Source: Halocafeteria seosinensis (Eukaryota > Sar > Bigyra > Bicosoecida). From it: 64,000 nt of DNA. The position numbers were made by a program, and so were the translations under genes. Location of the stretch: positions 248,001-312,000 of the forward strand of contig LVLI01000194.1 in NCBI GenBank assembly GCA_001687465.1, read 5' to 3'. The notes below the pieces were generated by a model that made no database searches, was not told the DNA's origin, and was given only the letters and a program-made list of their open reading frames with translations. Below, one piece after another: positions 1-11,800 of the stretch (positions are counted from its first letter, which is position 1; each line of letters opens with the position of its first letter).

Positions 1-1642
1 AGTCGTGTGTTCAGCATCGGCAAGCTGCTCTTGTTCAGTGCTCAATAGAGGCAAAGAGCGCTGCTGCCACTCAGGAGTGCCTGTCTGGTACACCTCCCCA
101 GTTTTTCGGGCCTTCTTTAAGGGTCGCTCCTCATAATGGCGTCCCACACCTTCACTGCCAGAGCTCGATGTATCCTTGCCAGGAGAGTCTGGGCGGCTTC
201 GCGCAAGCACAGCTGTATTTTCGACACCATTCTGACCCTCAATATTCTTGCCTGCGTCGGAGTCTAGAAAATATTGTTTTTGGTAGCCGGTTGGGACGGT
301 TTTCGTAGACGAATCGGAGGCCCCGGAAGGCGCAAAAGGTGGAGTGTCCGAAGCACCGGCAGCAGCGGGACTGGTCATTCCCATAGACTGGGGCACCACC
401 GCCTCTTGTGAGTTAGAAGTACCAGGGTATTTGTCCGTAAGGAGGTGCATTTTGTTGTCTTGCTGCCGACTGTCCCTCGGTAGACTCGGACTGGAAAAAG
501 TCTGCGGACCAATATTCAGGTAATCTAGCATCCTGGTGAATTGTTCGGGAGACAGTATACCATCCGAGCAGAAAAGCTGGTTAACAACTTCCTGTTGTTT
601 CGCATCGTTCTCCGTATTATATGGCGGCTGTTGGAACGAAGCACCATTTTCATCCGGCAGCGATGCTCTAGTGGAATTCGCCAACTGGTTGGTCATTGAC
701 AGTGCTTTATACATTTCGTACATGATACCGACTAGTCGCTGCATTTTCGAGCGCATGTAGATTTGTCTAGCGCGACTCTTCTGCAGCTCCTCCCATAATT
801 GAGAATTTTCCCTTTGAACAGCTTCATCGTGGTGTTGAATATGTTCCAGCTCCTTTTCGAGATCCTTTTGTCGTTGTTTCAGGGCTACCATTTCGTCGAG
901 GAGGCTATCGACGCTTCGGCGACCATTTTGTAGAGATAAGGTCGGATCAAACGTTTCATGCTCAAACGAGCCACCTGCAGAGGGAATATCCGCCTCTTCG
1001 TGCTCAGGCTCCTCCGGAGCTTCCGTCTCATGAGCTCCCGTTTTCATGTTGGATGCCGACTTCCGTTTTATGTAGGTCAGTAAGTCTGGGCGGTCTTTTT
1101 TGAACAGTTTATGCATGAATTCCCTACAAGAGGGATCAGGAGAAACTTTATAAAACCCATACCTGCATTGCAAAGCGTCCCTATTGATAACAGAAGGATA
1201 CTAGCTGGCTCATGCGTGAGCCCAACTTACATATTCAGCTGCCTCACGAATGAAGCATAATTGGAGTGCTTGAAGAAGTTTGGGAGGACCTCCGTGGAAA
1301 ATCGAGTAACCTGCTAGAGAAAAGAATACGGTTCGGAATGATTGATAGCCCTATTTCCTTGCTTATCGGGAAAACATAGTACATTGCCCCTCCAATCAAT
1401 TGCCCCACTACCTCCTTCAACTACCGTGACCAGCTGGGTAACCTTGTCTTCTACCTATCCATGTATACCAGCACCGCACTTACTTTATCGATGACTATAC
1501 TGTGTCCATTTTTACCCCAGTAGACAATGTCCGAATATGCCGGCGTGTTGAGGATAGCATAAGTCTTTCGGAGAAAAGCTGGGACATTTTCAGGTACTCC
1601 GAAAGCGTCTTTTCGTCGCTTTTTTTTTGATACTGGGGGCAT
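1..1642 (-). CDS. HSF: Heat-shock transcription factor (HSF), C-terminus beyond window
   Basis: Three exons are read on the minus strand: 1642-1484, 1310-1231 and 1162 to the window edge, with GTAAGT donors and CAG acceptors that keep frame. Joined, they give a complete winged-helix HSF DNA-binding domain at about residues 17-115, including the run FFKHSNYASFVRQLNMYGF that contains the recognition helix. After a basic/acidic linker, positions 940-700 encode a hydrophobic heptad region like the HR-A/B trimerisation coiled coil. The remaining frame is Gln/Ser/Pro-rich and stays open to base 1, so the C-terminus is missing. The start is the first in-frame Met, before a basic MPPVSKKKRRK segment that may be a nuclear signal. 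The protein should bind heat-shock elements in the nucleus and activate stress genes. It diverges from the SET-domain gene, sharing about 430 bp of promoter. Confidence 0.93.
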
Positions 1643-2069
1643 TATTGCTCACTTATGTACGTAAACCTGCCTCTATACCTCTCAGGTATATTCTGGAGAT
1701 CTTGCTCTTTGAGAACTGCCACTGAAACAGTGTGTCATCCACCTCACAGAGGCTTTCTCACCTTCAGGCTGGCAGCAAAGACCTAAAATAGGTGCTTCAA
1801 GAGCATTCACTCACACCGTTCGTTCGCACAAGAGCGTACCACAGGCATCGAGAAACACTTACAAAGCGACAAACATACACGTGAAAACCTTATGATACAA
1901 TAAAAAAGGAAGGAAGAGAGTGAGTCAGGAGCGGAAAGCGGGCCTCAACGCGTCACACGTGTTGTCTGAGACTTGTCTCCTATTTTTGTGAAGATGCGAC
2001 AAGGCTGCTACGGTTGTATGGATTGGTGCATGAGCGAAACTAAGGATTGGACTAGCTGTTGGGGGTAAA
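1643..2069. promoter_or_regulatory. Divergent promoter between HSF and SET-domain gene
   Basis: This 427-bp interval separates two divergent start codons and holds no supportable coding region. It contains two CACGTG E-box palindromes (1878-1883 and 1956-1961) and an AP-1-like TGAGTCA (1921-1927). Such elements are bound by bHLH and bZIP factors in other eukaryotes; use here is inferred. No clear array of alternating GAA/TTC units was seen, so HSF autoregulation is not supported. Confidence 0.4.
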
Positions 2070-3866
2070 ATGGCTCAACGAACAGAAGGAGGAGAGAGTG
2101 GAGCTCCGGTTGAACACCAACGAGCTCCCGGTGACCTCTACGAGGAAGCGAGACAACTCATCGCAAAAGATGAAAAGAGGTTTTCGGGGAGTTCGCATCG
2201 GAGCTTCATTGATAAGGTCAATTCTCGCTTTATGGACTGGTGCCGAGATGTAGCGATCAGTGATTTGTCGCAAATCAAATGGCCAGTGGAGTTCCCTGAT
2301 ACAGGCCGAGGAGTGGCTGCCGCCCAGAAGATAGACCGTGATCAGCAAGTACTTAATATTCCTCGTTCCGTTGTCATAACGATAGACAAAGCAGAAAAGG
2401 CTCTCCGGCGCTCGGTTCCAGAAGAGACTTTCGAAGAGATGATAGAGAACGACGTTTGGATGCTCTCCGTCTTTTTGCTAGACGAGTATTTCAAATGTGG
2501 GCGAAAACCATGGCAGACTTGCCTTAGTGGGTCAGGTGACGGTGCTTCCACACTCGATGAAGACATCCTGGAGCCGACCAATCGCTCTTTCTGGTTCCAG
2601 TTTCTATGTGCGCTACCTCCACTGCATCATTTGAAGGATTTTCCCGAGCTGTGGTCAGAGCAAGAGTTAGACAACTGCCGGAATCCGGCTCTGAGGGATC
2701 AAGCTGAAAGAACGAGAGAGGAAACCGTTCAACAGTTTTATAAGACAGCTAGAAGGACGGAGTTATCGTTTGGGGATAACTTGGAGTGGGTAGACTTCCT
2801 GTGGATGACGTTATGCGTTAAGTCACGCGTATTCTTAGACTTGCTCGAAGACGATGACGAGGGTCTATTTTCAGGAGCCATGCACATGCTCCCTGTTTGT
2901 ATTGTTCCTTTGGCCGACATGTGAGTGATGGTTTATTGTGACAACCAAGCACTGGTTTAATATTTCGCCCTTGTTTTTCGTCCAGGTTAAACCATAATCA
3001 AACGAAGGAGAACTTGGAAGCCAGATGGGTAGAAGCAACATCGAAGGACGAACCGACCTACACGGTTGTTGCTTCTACAGGGATTGAGGAAAAAGAGGAG
3101 CTATGCTTAAGCTATGGGGTAGGCTTGTACAAATCCGTGTGCTATAGGGTGGCTTATAAGCTATTTCAATGTGTGCGTCGATTCATGATTACAGGAGGAA
3201 TCTGCGAGTTACTTTCTTGAGACCTACGGTTTCATAGATGAGGGGCAGAATGAACGCCTGGAGCACGCATCTGTTCGAATTCGGACTAGAACGCTGGAGG
3301 ACAACACACGGCAGTTTATTCAGGAGCAATTGCATACAGAGCTGTACCCAGGTCATGAGATAATATCGAAGGCATCTCCCTCCGACCGTCTGCTTATCAA
3401 TGTCCCAGTTTTTTCCAGCGTATCCGAATTCATTCACCAAACCCTGCCCATTATGAGGCTTATCGAACAAGAAGAGATCAGGAATTTAGATAATTCAGAG
3501 TGGACCCGTTCTCCTGTTGATACGAACATGGAACTAAAGTGTCTTCGATCACTCAGGACCGCAATTGACGACGTGATTTTAAATATCTCTAACCGTGGGC
3601 GCGCTGTTGTCAAATCGTATGTGAAGCGCATGAAGGAGATACTCACGCGCTATAAACAGCTAATTAACGACGTTGAAGAATTTACCCAATACATTCAGAG
3701 CGCATCCAAGCAAGTGGATTTCGTTGATGCTATTAAGACAGGCGGTATACGGAACTATCTCGGAACGGACATCACTACCAACTGGGTGGCCCTTGAAGGT
3801 CCAGAAGGGCGGGAGAGCTTGAACGGATATCTAATAAAGCTCTTTCAATGTTCACGGGTACAATAA
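2070..3866 (+). CDS. SET-domain protein lysine methyltransferase (RuBisCO-LSMT/SETD3/SETD6 type)
   Basis: Exons 2070-2920, 2986-3118 and 3195-3866 join in frame to 551 codons. The N-terminal half starts a split SET domain (DTGRGVAAAQKI, residues about 75-86). After a long insert, exon 2 supplies the AdoMet-pocket NHN motif (LNHNQTKEN) and exon 3 follows directly after LCLSYG, the conserved end of the SET fold. The C-terminal third is helical, as in the Rubis-subs-bind domain of the LSMT/SETD3/SETD6 family. These enzymes transfer methyl groups from AdoMet to lysine or histidine side chains of non-histone proteins. The substrate cannot be told from sequence: plant relatives act on RuBisCO or aldolase in plastids, SETD3 on actin histidine. 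No transit peptide is evident, so cytosol or nucleus is more likely. It ends 153 bp from the convergent bZIP gene. Confidence 0.88.
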
Positions 3867-4019
3867 TGGGGAATTCTTCTTTCTTGTCTAATCGAATAAC
3901 CTAAGTGATCTTCAATCTGCGAGTATCGAAATCAGTGATTTCATAGCCAGCCACTGTAGCAGGGTCGAGTAGTTGTGCAAAAAGGAATGTACATCGATGT
4001 GGAGTGCATCTTAATCGTT

Positions 4020-5906
4020 CTATGCATTGTTGAGCACTGATCTTCCCTTCGGAGTTGGGGAATGGGAACGTAACGAATTGTTGAGGAGAAACGTCCGGGG
4101 GCTCGCAGTCCCCCGATACGATGGCTTCTGACGCTTAGCATCCGGACCGCCAACACCATAACTTCCACGTTTAGACCCAACTGTCGAGTTGACGCCATCA
4201 TCTGCGTGACTGCCTAGAGTACATAACCCAGAAGCTGCCTTCATGATTGAGCCAACACTTTCTTCGCCGCTGGAAGACTCCTCGCCGTTCTTACTCTTAC
4301 CAACACCGCAAGACCTCATGGAGTCTTGCGAGTCTGCCTCCGAGTCCTCAGTACCGCTGGGATTCTTATCAGAGTTGCGGGCATTACGATGCTGGGAGGA
4401 GTATGTTGGCGAACTATTACCCCTAGATTGGTTTCCGCTAACACTGGCACCCCGTCGGGTTGGGTCTTCGGTTGCTTGTGTCTTGGAGTTGCTAGAAGAT
4501 TCGTTGGCCTCTTGTTGCCAAATTAACCTGCCAGGATTCTGCGTGGACGGCACTTTGAATGAGGTAGCTGCCTTATCTGAGTACTGATAATTGAGTAACG
4601 CCTCTGGAGTCAACTCGTGAGGTGCTCTTTGCGGTCCTACATAGAGTTCAGGAGGTTTTGTATTCCCCTGCGACCAGCAGAAGCTAGATGAGTCTCTTGT
4701 CAAGTGACCATGGGTACACATCGAAGGATACATAGTCTCTCCTTGCTTAGCTGTCGTCGAGAAATCAGTGTTATTCTCCCGTCGCGGTGATGGGACTGGC
4801 AATGGGTAGCGTTCCCAGGTGCATGAACACATTAGTGATGCATTGGCTCCCTCGTCTCGGACATACTGCAGTACAAGCGTGCATGAGTAGCATTGATAGA
4901 AAGCTGCCTGAGAGCAATCTATGGGATCATTCGCAGGTAATCTAATCCAACCGACTAGCATGCGCAATCTGTGATCCCGCGCACATGCTCGGATGACTTG
5001 GTGCAAAGCACCAATCGAAGCTGCACAGCCATATGTTTGAGTTCGATCATCCGCAGACAGGTTCATTTGGGGATTTTGATGCTCAACACCACCGGTCATA
5101 GACTTTGCCCCTTCATGTTGGTCGCTCGGGTCCGCTTCAATGAATGCCCCGCACACAGTCGGGTCGGGTTTGAGAAGTATCGCCTGAGCGTACTTGATTC
5201 CCGATTTATCAACCGGCGGATCGATGAGACGGAAGTCGCAACGCCAAAAGAGTTCTGGAAGATCCGCCGTATTGCTGCGGACGCGCTGCATCAAAATCCG
5301 CGCATCCACGGATGCAAACTGGATCTTGACTTTGGGGAATTCCTCCTGCTTTTTGCCATCTGGCGATTGCTTGACTGCCAACAACATACTACCATGCACA
5401 GGTTGATTATCTCCGTCACTGTTTGCCGCGTCTGTGCTGCTTGGAGACGAATTTGTACTCGCACCTGTAGCGGATTGAAGGGCGGAGCTAGCATCCGAGT
5501 GCGCTCTGTTCGATGCTAGCTGTTGCTGCAAGTTTTCGTTCTCTCCCTCAAGTCTTTCTATAGCACTGACCAAAGACTCCACAAATAGTTTTTTCCGAAT
5601 TCTACTCTTTTTGGCATTAACACGATTAATTTCCCTTCGGCGGGTAACCTTGTCAGATGCTGGCTTCTCATTCTGGCCACCGGAGTTGATACTGTTGGAT
5701 TTCAGTACCGTTGGAGACGAGCCATCCACATCGATTTGGCCTTCGTGATCGAACTGCTTTAGCTTGGCATGCGCGTCAGCCTCGGCTTGCTCGATGATTC
5801 TTTGTTGCCGCTGAGTGTGGCTATCATTAGAGGAGGCTGGGAACAGGTCCATCGTTGGCAAAATGTTCTTCGCTTCGCCTCGCTTCGCTTCCGCCCTACT
5901 TCGCAA
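4020..5906 (-). CDS. bZIP transcription factor with long conserved C-terminal region
   Basis: A single-exon frame of 628 codons. The basic region at residues about 88-106 has the signature N-R-V-N-A-K-K-S-R, matching the bZIP N-x7-R rule, and is followed by a short leucine-zipper-like heptad run (LVSAIERLEGENENLQQQL). Residues about 190-385 form a well-structured segment with aromatic and cysteine positions, resembling in placement the PAS-type domains of stramenopile bZIPs. The flavin-binding LOV signature GRNCRFLQ is absent, so it is not an aureochrome. The last 220 residues are Ser/Asn-rich and disordered, with a basic C-terminal tail. The first 18 residues come from a CGCTTCGCTT repeat; Met19 (5852) before DLFPASSND may be the real start. 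It likely acts as a nuclear DNA-binding dimer. A perfect CRE lies upstream. Confidence 0.85.
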   Translation of the reverse strand: MRSRAEAKRGEAKNILPTMDLFPASSNDSHTQRQQRIIEQAEADAHAKLKQFDHEGQIDVDGSSPTVLKSNSINSGGQNEKPASDKVTRRREINRVNAKKSRIRKKLFVESLVSAIERLEGENENLQQQLASNRAHSDASSALQSATGASTNSSPSSTDAANSDGDNQPVHGSMLLAVKQSPDGKKQEEFPKVKIQFASVDARILMQRVRSNTADLPELFWRCDFRLIDPPVDKSGIKYAQAILLKPDPTVCGAFIEADPSDQHEGAKSMTGGVEHQNPQMNLSADDRTQTYGCAASIGALHQVIRACARDHRLRMLVGWIRLPANDPIDCSQAAFYQCYSCTLVLQYVRDEGANASLMCSCTWERYPLPVPSPRRENNTDFSTTAKQGETMYPSMCTHGHLTRDSSSFCWSQGNTKPPELYVGPQRAPHELTPEALLNYQYSDKAATSFKVPSTQNPGRLIWQQEANESSSNSKTQATEDPTRRGASVSGNQSRGNSSPTYSSQHRNARNSDKNPSGTEDSEADSQDSMRSCGVGKSKNGEESSSGEESVGSIMKAASGLCTLGSHADDGVNSTVGSKRGSYGVGGPDAKRQKPSYRGTASPRTFLLNNSLRSHSPTPKGRSVLNNA

Positions 5907-6092
5907 AACCTACGGCATGCCTACGTGTGGCATACACTTCCTGGAAAAATTTCAGTAAGAAAAATGGATGTGACAATCCTCGCAGAAGGAAAACGCCAGA
6001 AACATAGTGTTAAATTGGCCAACGCCAAACGTATACCCACCCATCACTGAACCCTTCACCTTTTTTGTCCCCTTGCAATTGCCCTTTTAGTG

Positions 6093-6146
6093 TGACGTCA
6101 AACACCGCTTGACGTTTCTGCCTCATTTGACAGCTCCTGCGTCAGG
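6093..6146 (-). promoter_or_regulatory. CRE palindrome and TGACG half-sites upstream of bZIP gene
   Basis: The octamer TGACGTCA at 6093-6100 is a perfect cAMP-response-element palindrome about 190 bp upstream of the bZIP start. A second TGACG core follows at about 6110-6114, and a TGCGTCA at about 6139-6145. bZIP proteins with this basic-region signature commonly bind TGACGTCA, so autoregulation is a reasonable inference. Only the motifs are seen directly. Confidence 0.5.
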
Positions 6147-6250
6147 GTACGAATGCCGAGTTTCTCGTCCCCCTTCCATCCATCAACTGCTATAGTCAAG
6201 AGGACAACTCTAGAGTCACAAGAATTCGGTACTTACGATTAGGCCTTCTC

Positions 6251-7944
6251 GAGCCACACTTGCGTTTGTTGTTTGCGGCGAAGAGAGCGCTACCTCAGCC
6301 GAAGTTGAGGTTTGGGAGGATATTCCAGAGCGTATGTGGGATAGCTGATGATGAAATTGAGGAACATATATCCCGATTATCGCTATATCTATTACGCAAC
6401 TATGCGTACAATACTATGGAATTGCCTGAACTAGGGTGGCCCACCCTAATGGGAGGCATTGTAGGGTGCAGAACACTCTTGCCGGATTGTTCTACGCTTT
6501 CGTCGAACAATTTCGGCTTTGCCTGACGTGGGATTGGATGTTTTCCCCGTTGAAGGAACCTGTGTATAGTTGGTAGAAGCCGTATATACGAAGCCGTTTC
6601 CGTTACTACCGTGGGGTAGCGAACACCTCATCGGTAGGGCCCGGTTTGACTCAGAAAAGGCAACGACTCACTGGTTGGCAGCGGAGCACTGCCTCAACTG
6701 AGCAGTTATCTTCGTTGCCGCTGCTTCAACAAGTTGCCTTCGTCTCCGCGTTATTAGTATCTTACGACACAAGTACCACTACCTGGACTTCACAGTGTAT
6801 ATCTGTTGTGCCCCTAGGACTTCGCGTTAGGAAAGTCCCCTTTGCAATGGCGCCCTCCATTAGAAAGGTACGCTGCTTCCTCGGATCCTGGGCTGTCCAT
6901 CCTTCTATCCAACAACATCCACGCATCAAGCGCATTCAAGAAGGCCCAGCAAAAAGCTATCCTTGCTTGGTGGCCCCATACATTTCCTCCCTCCACTGCT
7001 GTTAGCGCCCGAAAAGGCCGCCGTGGGCACGCTTTGAAACCTCAACAGGTGGCTGTACAGTGTATACTACAACCCGAGGCACTCATACACTAGAAGTACG
7101 AACTGTCTTACCTTGCTTTGTCCAGCAAGCACATAGAGTTCCCATGATCACATTTAGGATAGTCTTGCCCAATTTGTGGCGAAGGTTACAGTGAGGTCAT
7201 TGTACGGAGAAACCTGCCTTGTTTCTGTAGCGAAGTCTTACAATATCCTTTTGTATTAGCTTTTGTCTTGACGTCGTGCAATATATTGAACAGCTCCTGC
7301 CCCTTATCCGCGTCAATTACGTCAACGATGGTAGCGAAGTCGTCCGACAAATCCAGGGGCTTCCTCGCCACTCACCAAAATTTAGTACTCCACAACAAAA
7401 TCGTATGCTTTACCGTTGGGTCGACGCTTGGTGGTCCCCACCAACCTAAGAATACCTCCCACATTGAAGAGTATTGCATTCTTAAATCCTATACATGTAT
7501 AACGGTGTACTGCCGATTCGACGTCCTACCTGCGACCAGCACGGAGAGCTGGTCGCACTAGGAACGGTACGAGTCTTATGCGCCAATACATATGTCAGAA
7601 ATAATCTCACCAGTTAGTATTGGAAACTTTTAAACACAGCTCCCTTGTTACGTCTTCGATACATTGGATCAGGTGCGAACTGTCAAGATTTGCATTCGTC
7701 GCAAGTTGCAACACAGTAGATCCCCGAACGTACATCAACGGAAACTCGACACTGCATCGAAAACAGCTCGTTTCTGCTTTTGCAACATTATTTTCCTGGG
7801 GTTACTGGATATTTCTTGCTGTCTTGCCATAATAGTTTCCTCGGGGCCATACGGTGGGACACCAAATCAGACTCAGTCTTCCTAGTTTCTCCTCCACGCG
7901 CGTAAAATTCGACAATGTATACCACGAAGCGCTACAATGACAAA
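6251..7944. other. About 1.7 kb without a recognisable gene
   Basis: Only short open frames (60-120 codons) occur on both strands, and none gives a recognisable domain, a consistent splice chain or a retroelement motif. Base composition resembles the surroundings. In this otherwise compact region it could be a decayed transposon, a fast-evolving or multi-intron gene, or a non-coding transcript. None of these can be supported from sequence alone. Confidence 0.3.
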
Positions 7945-8798
7945 ATGGAAGCATTCGGGGGGAAATACCCCTGTATTGCTGTATCGGAAAAATATAAGGA
8001 CGTGAAAGGTGTGTAACCATGACGAGCAATTCATACTGTGCACCGCACACAGCTCTTGAACTTCTTGGTTCCACCCACGCGCAGAGCCACCTCCGGATAG
8101 ATGGAAAGGAAAACAGATCGAAGCCCAATACCCCAGGAAACCAGCGGCAAATCGTGATGGAACTTTTGATTACCTTGCTCTCCAGAGACTGGACGAATCC
8201 AGGAAACAGGGGACGAACCTTAAAGGAGGGTTTGTGCCTTGGTGTGATCCAGGTATGTTGTTTGGACCGGCACCGGTTCGGCCCAAGTTTTCATCCGAAT
8301 AAACTTTTAATATTGCAGCCAAACGAGAAAAGCTTCGTGACGTGTATGACGACAGCAATAGGTCTAAAGGCGAAGGTATTAAAAAAGGCTTCGGCACCGG
8401 CGCCCGGAATTCCCCGGACGAATTTACTAATCAGGTACGTTGCCTGCGTTGCACCCACTCGGCGGAACACAATGACTTCAGGTATTTTGTGCCTACAGAT
8501 ACGCACTGAGAGATACCGTGAGCTACTGAATAAGGAGTCAAAGCAGCTGAAGAAACCTGAGCTCCCCGAAGAACCAGAAGACGAGGAATCACAGAAGATT
8601 ATGGTTAGTAAAATGCTGTGTCAGGTAAAGCCTTGATGAATCATGTGAATGTGACTGACGTGTGCACAGCGCGAAAGCCTATGGAAGACCACTAACACTG
8701 AAATTGGGAGGGGAATTCAGGAATTACCGCTAGAAAAGCCGAAATATGGCTTGAATAGCTCTATCAAGCATTTCTATGACTTCGGTCACATCGACTAG
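7945..8798 (+). CDS. Small five-exon protein, possibly cilia-associated (CFAP96/C4orf47-like)
   Basis: No long open frame exists, but five exons (7945-8008, 8085-8252, 8319-8434, 8499-8603, 8670-8798) join with consensus splice sites and perfect phase to 193 residues. The protein is basic and rich in Lys, Arg, Pro and Gly, with short motifs such as DRWKGKQ, GGFVPWCDP, KGFGTGARNSPDEFTNQ and RTERYRELLNKE. This composition and the N-terminal GGKYPCIAVSEKY resemble the small microtubule-associated ciliary protein CFAP96 (UPF0602), but I could not align it convincingly. It is convergent with the ciliary CCDC96 gene, ending 69 bp away, which fits a ciliary role. The exon model is good; the function is a guess. 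Confidence 0.6.
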
Positions 8799-8867
8799 TT
8801 ATCTGTTGTACCCAGAAGCTGTTGTATACAACTCTGGGAGTAGTTTCGACGCATGAGGTGGATTAAC

Positions 8868-11800
8868 TCACGAGCCGAGGGTTGCCTCTAATTCCTTTTC
8901 AATAGCATTCCGCTTCGACGTCAGGGATCGCACTTTTTGAGAAATTTGACGATGCCTCTCTTTCAAATTTGACAAGCGAGAAGAGTACTCATCTATCTTT
9001 TGTATACGGTATTCAAAATCTTTAGCAAGTAAGTCCGAATGAGCAAAGCTTTGTTGAGACTTCTTCTGGTCAATCTCCTGGCGAATTTCATCTCTCTTGT
9101 GCTTCCCCTTCGCCAACTTGTCTCGCTGTTGCGTGACTTCCTCCTCCACACCGGCAAGCTCTTGCTTCAATCTATTCGCTTCTGATGCGACATACTGAAG
9201 TTTCTCCTTAACATGCGTAAGAACTTGGACAGTGCTCGTAGTCTTTTTCCGTAATTTGTGTAACTCCTCGTTTCGGTCCTCAATCTTTTCGTTCAAGGTT
9301 GAGTTCTCGATCTTTAGTTGTTCGAAATCTGGGGGCGGCGAATTGTACTGTTAAGCTCGCAGGGAACTTTATAGGGTTGCACGTTGAGACATACCTATTA
9401 AAGCCAGTCCATCCGCTAATTGTTCTTTCTCCTTCAACTGTTTTTCAAGTTTTTCCAACTGGTTCTTCAAATGAATATGCCGCACTCGAACGGTCTCTAC
9501 CTCCGAATCCTTCTCCGGTTCGTTCTTCTCGAGCTGCAGCCAATATACCATGTTACAATATCAGAAAAAACAAAGAAGAAAACTGAACCACATACCATTG
9601 TATCGATGAAGTTCCTTGGAATCCCCTTTCCTGTCTTGCTGTTCACCGCGCTCCTCGCAACAGACCGTTTCCAATGAAACAGCTTGTCCGCAATTTCTCG
9701 AGCCTGCTGATCCTTCACATCAAGTCGACCTTGAAGTTCGAGACTTTGCGAATCAAAAGTAGCTTGGGCTTCCGACATCTTCACCTGCTGCTTTGCAATG
9801 GATGAAAGTTGCTCCTCGTATTTACGCTCTTTTTCCGAGGCTGCCGTTGCAGCGGTGTCGTCAGTGCCACGCTCCTCGCCACCTGTGGTACCAGAGGACC
9901 GAATAGCCTCTTCGTCACTGGACTGTCTGATGGCAAAATAAGTTGCCAGCTTTTTCTGAAGACTGCATACACATGAAATGATTGATATAGGGTTCACTCA
10001 AGGGAAACCTTGAAAATAAAAGACCAGCGTATACTTACGTTTCATTTGAGGAATTCAGCGTTTCCAATCGCTCATCCAACTCGTTCATTTCAGAAATGAT
10101 TTTTAGCTTCCTAGAATATGTTTCCTGCTCACCGATATCCTCTCTCGGGGTTTCCTCCATCGAAGATCCACTTTTAAAGTCGGCAACGTCGTCACCTTCA
10201 GTAGTCTCCCCCTGTTTCATGACTTGGGTTCTGAACGCATGATTCTCTTTTTCGCAGTTCTCTATAACTTCAAGCTCACGTGTAAACAACAAAGCAAGTG
10301 TACAAGAGGAATATCCAAAATTAAATTCATACTTCTTCCAGGAATACCCTTCTGGTTTGCGAATCGGATTCGAGGATGTCTCAATGCCAAATGCGACATC
10401 GAAAACCGGCGAATGTGCGGATCTCTCGACTGCGAGAAAGCAACTGTTTTCCTTCGCAAATGACGCAGCATCGCTCTCAAAACCTTCCTGAAAAATCTCA
10501 CTGTCGACGATCAGAGGAGCCAAATTAACATGAATCAGCTCCCATGAGTCTCCTTTTTCCTCAACTTTTTCAAACGCAGTAGTTTCGTCGGAGAAGATGA
10601 TATCCACATCTGATATCGGAATACCATCACCACTGTTGGAGCTAGCAAGATTTATGTGCTTGTTCTTGCCATAAATGTGCGGTCCTATTGTGGGTATTTC
10701 TTCAAGTGGCGTGGTTTCAAGCCAGTTCCTGTCTAAAAGTACCGACTGGTTTCTGTATCCAGAGAATTCTTGTTCGAGCGAGGCGGAGGCCGGATATATA
10801 TCTTTCAACGAGTAGGCTAGACGAGTATCCTCTTCCTCCTCCTCTTCCGCGGAGACTGGGCCGTATCTAGACTCGCCATAGAACAAGTCAGTTTCTCCCT
10901 CGCCTATGTAATGTGGAAATTGCATACGTGAGCCTTTGAACATAACTATTCCACCCCGAGCCTTGTAAGTATTCCATCCCTCCCAATCAAGTCCCGGAAG
11001 AATCCATACAGCAATACTACCACAAACTTCAGACGAGGATTCACGATCTTTCGAATTGACGTGTGAGTACAAACTCTGTAGTTCTTTTGCAGTTTTGTCC
11101 GGAGCGTCTTGTTCATTTCGAGGTAAGTCTTGCTCACTCCCCGACGCTACAAAGTCAATATAGTACAGTCCGAGATCCGGAAGATGCAAAGGAACGCTGA
11201 ATTCGTCGTCCTGATGCTGAATGATTTGCCATGGGTAGACCATATCTTCTACTTCAACCATGCCACTGTCTCGCATCAGGGTTCCCGAATAGAAGGGATC
11301 GTACATGTAGGATAGTCCTAGCTCTACTACTCCTCTCGCCTCGGTGTCCGACGGTTCAAGCATGTGGTCTTTATCAAGTGGAAGTCCATTTACCGAATAC
11401 CCGGACTTCTTAAAACTCATGTGCTTCTTAACTACAGCGCTCGTAATTGTTCTTTCTCCACTCCTCACCCGCAAATTGTATGTCAACCTATTTGAGCGCA
11501 TGCAACCCACAAGGGAATTCACCTCGGCATCCTCAATGGGCTGGCCCCCACTTTCCTCTTCATCTTGTTCTGAAGCCGATAATTGTATGCTTTGGACATC
11601 GAACTGCCGTCTCCCAAAAGCTTCGACAACGCGTACATTGCAGTCAGATAGCTTGAAATAGCCCTCCGAACCTAACGGACGCTCGATAGAAATTCCGATA
11701 CCAACGAAATTAACCGAGGAGTCAGATAACCAGTGCTCGCGGAATTGTTCACATGTTAGGTTCTCGAAATCAAGTTCATCCGCTCCTGGGAGTCGGTAGG

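Noticed and set aside
4020-5906. Aureochrome (blue-light bZIP-LOV)
   Set aside because: No GRNCRFLQ flavin motif in the C-terminal region.
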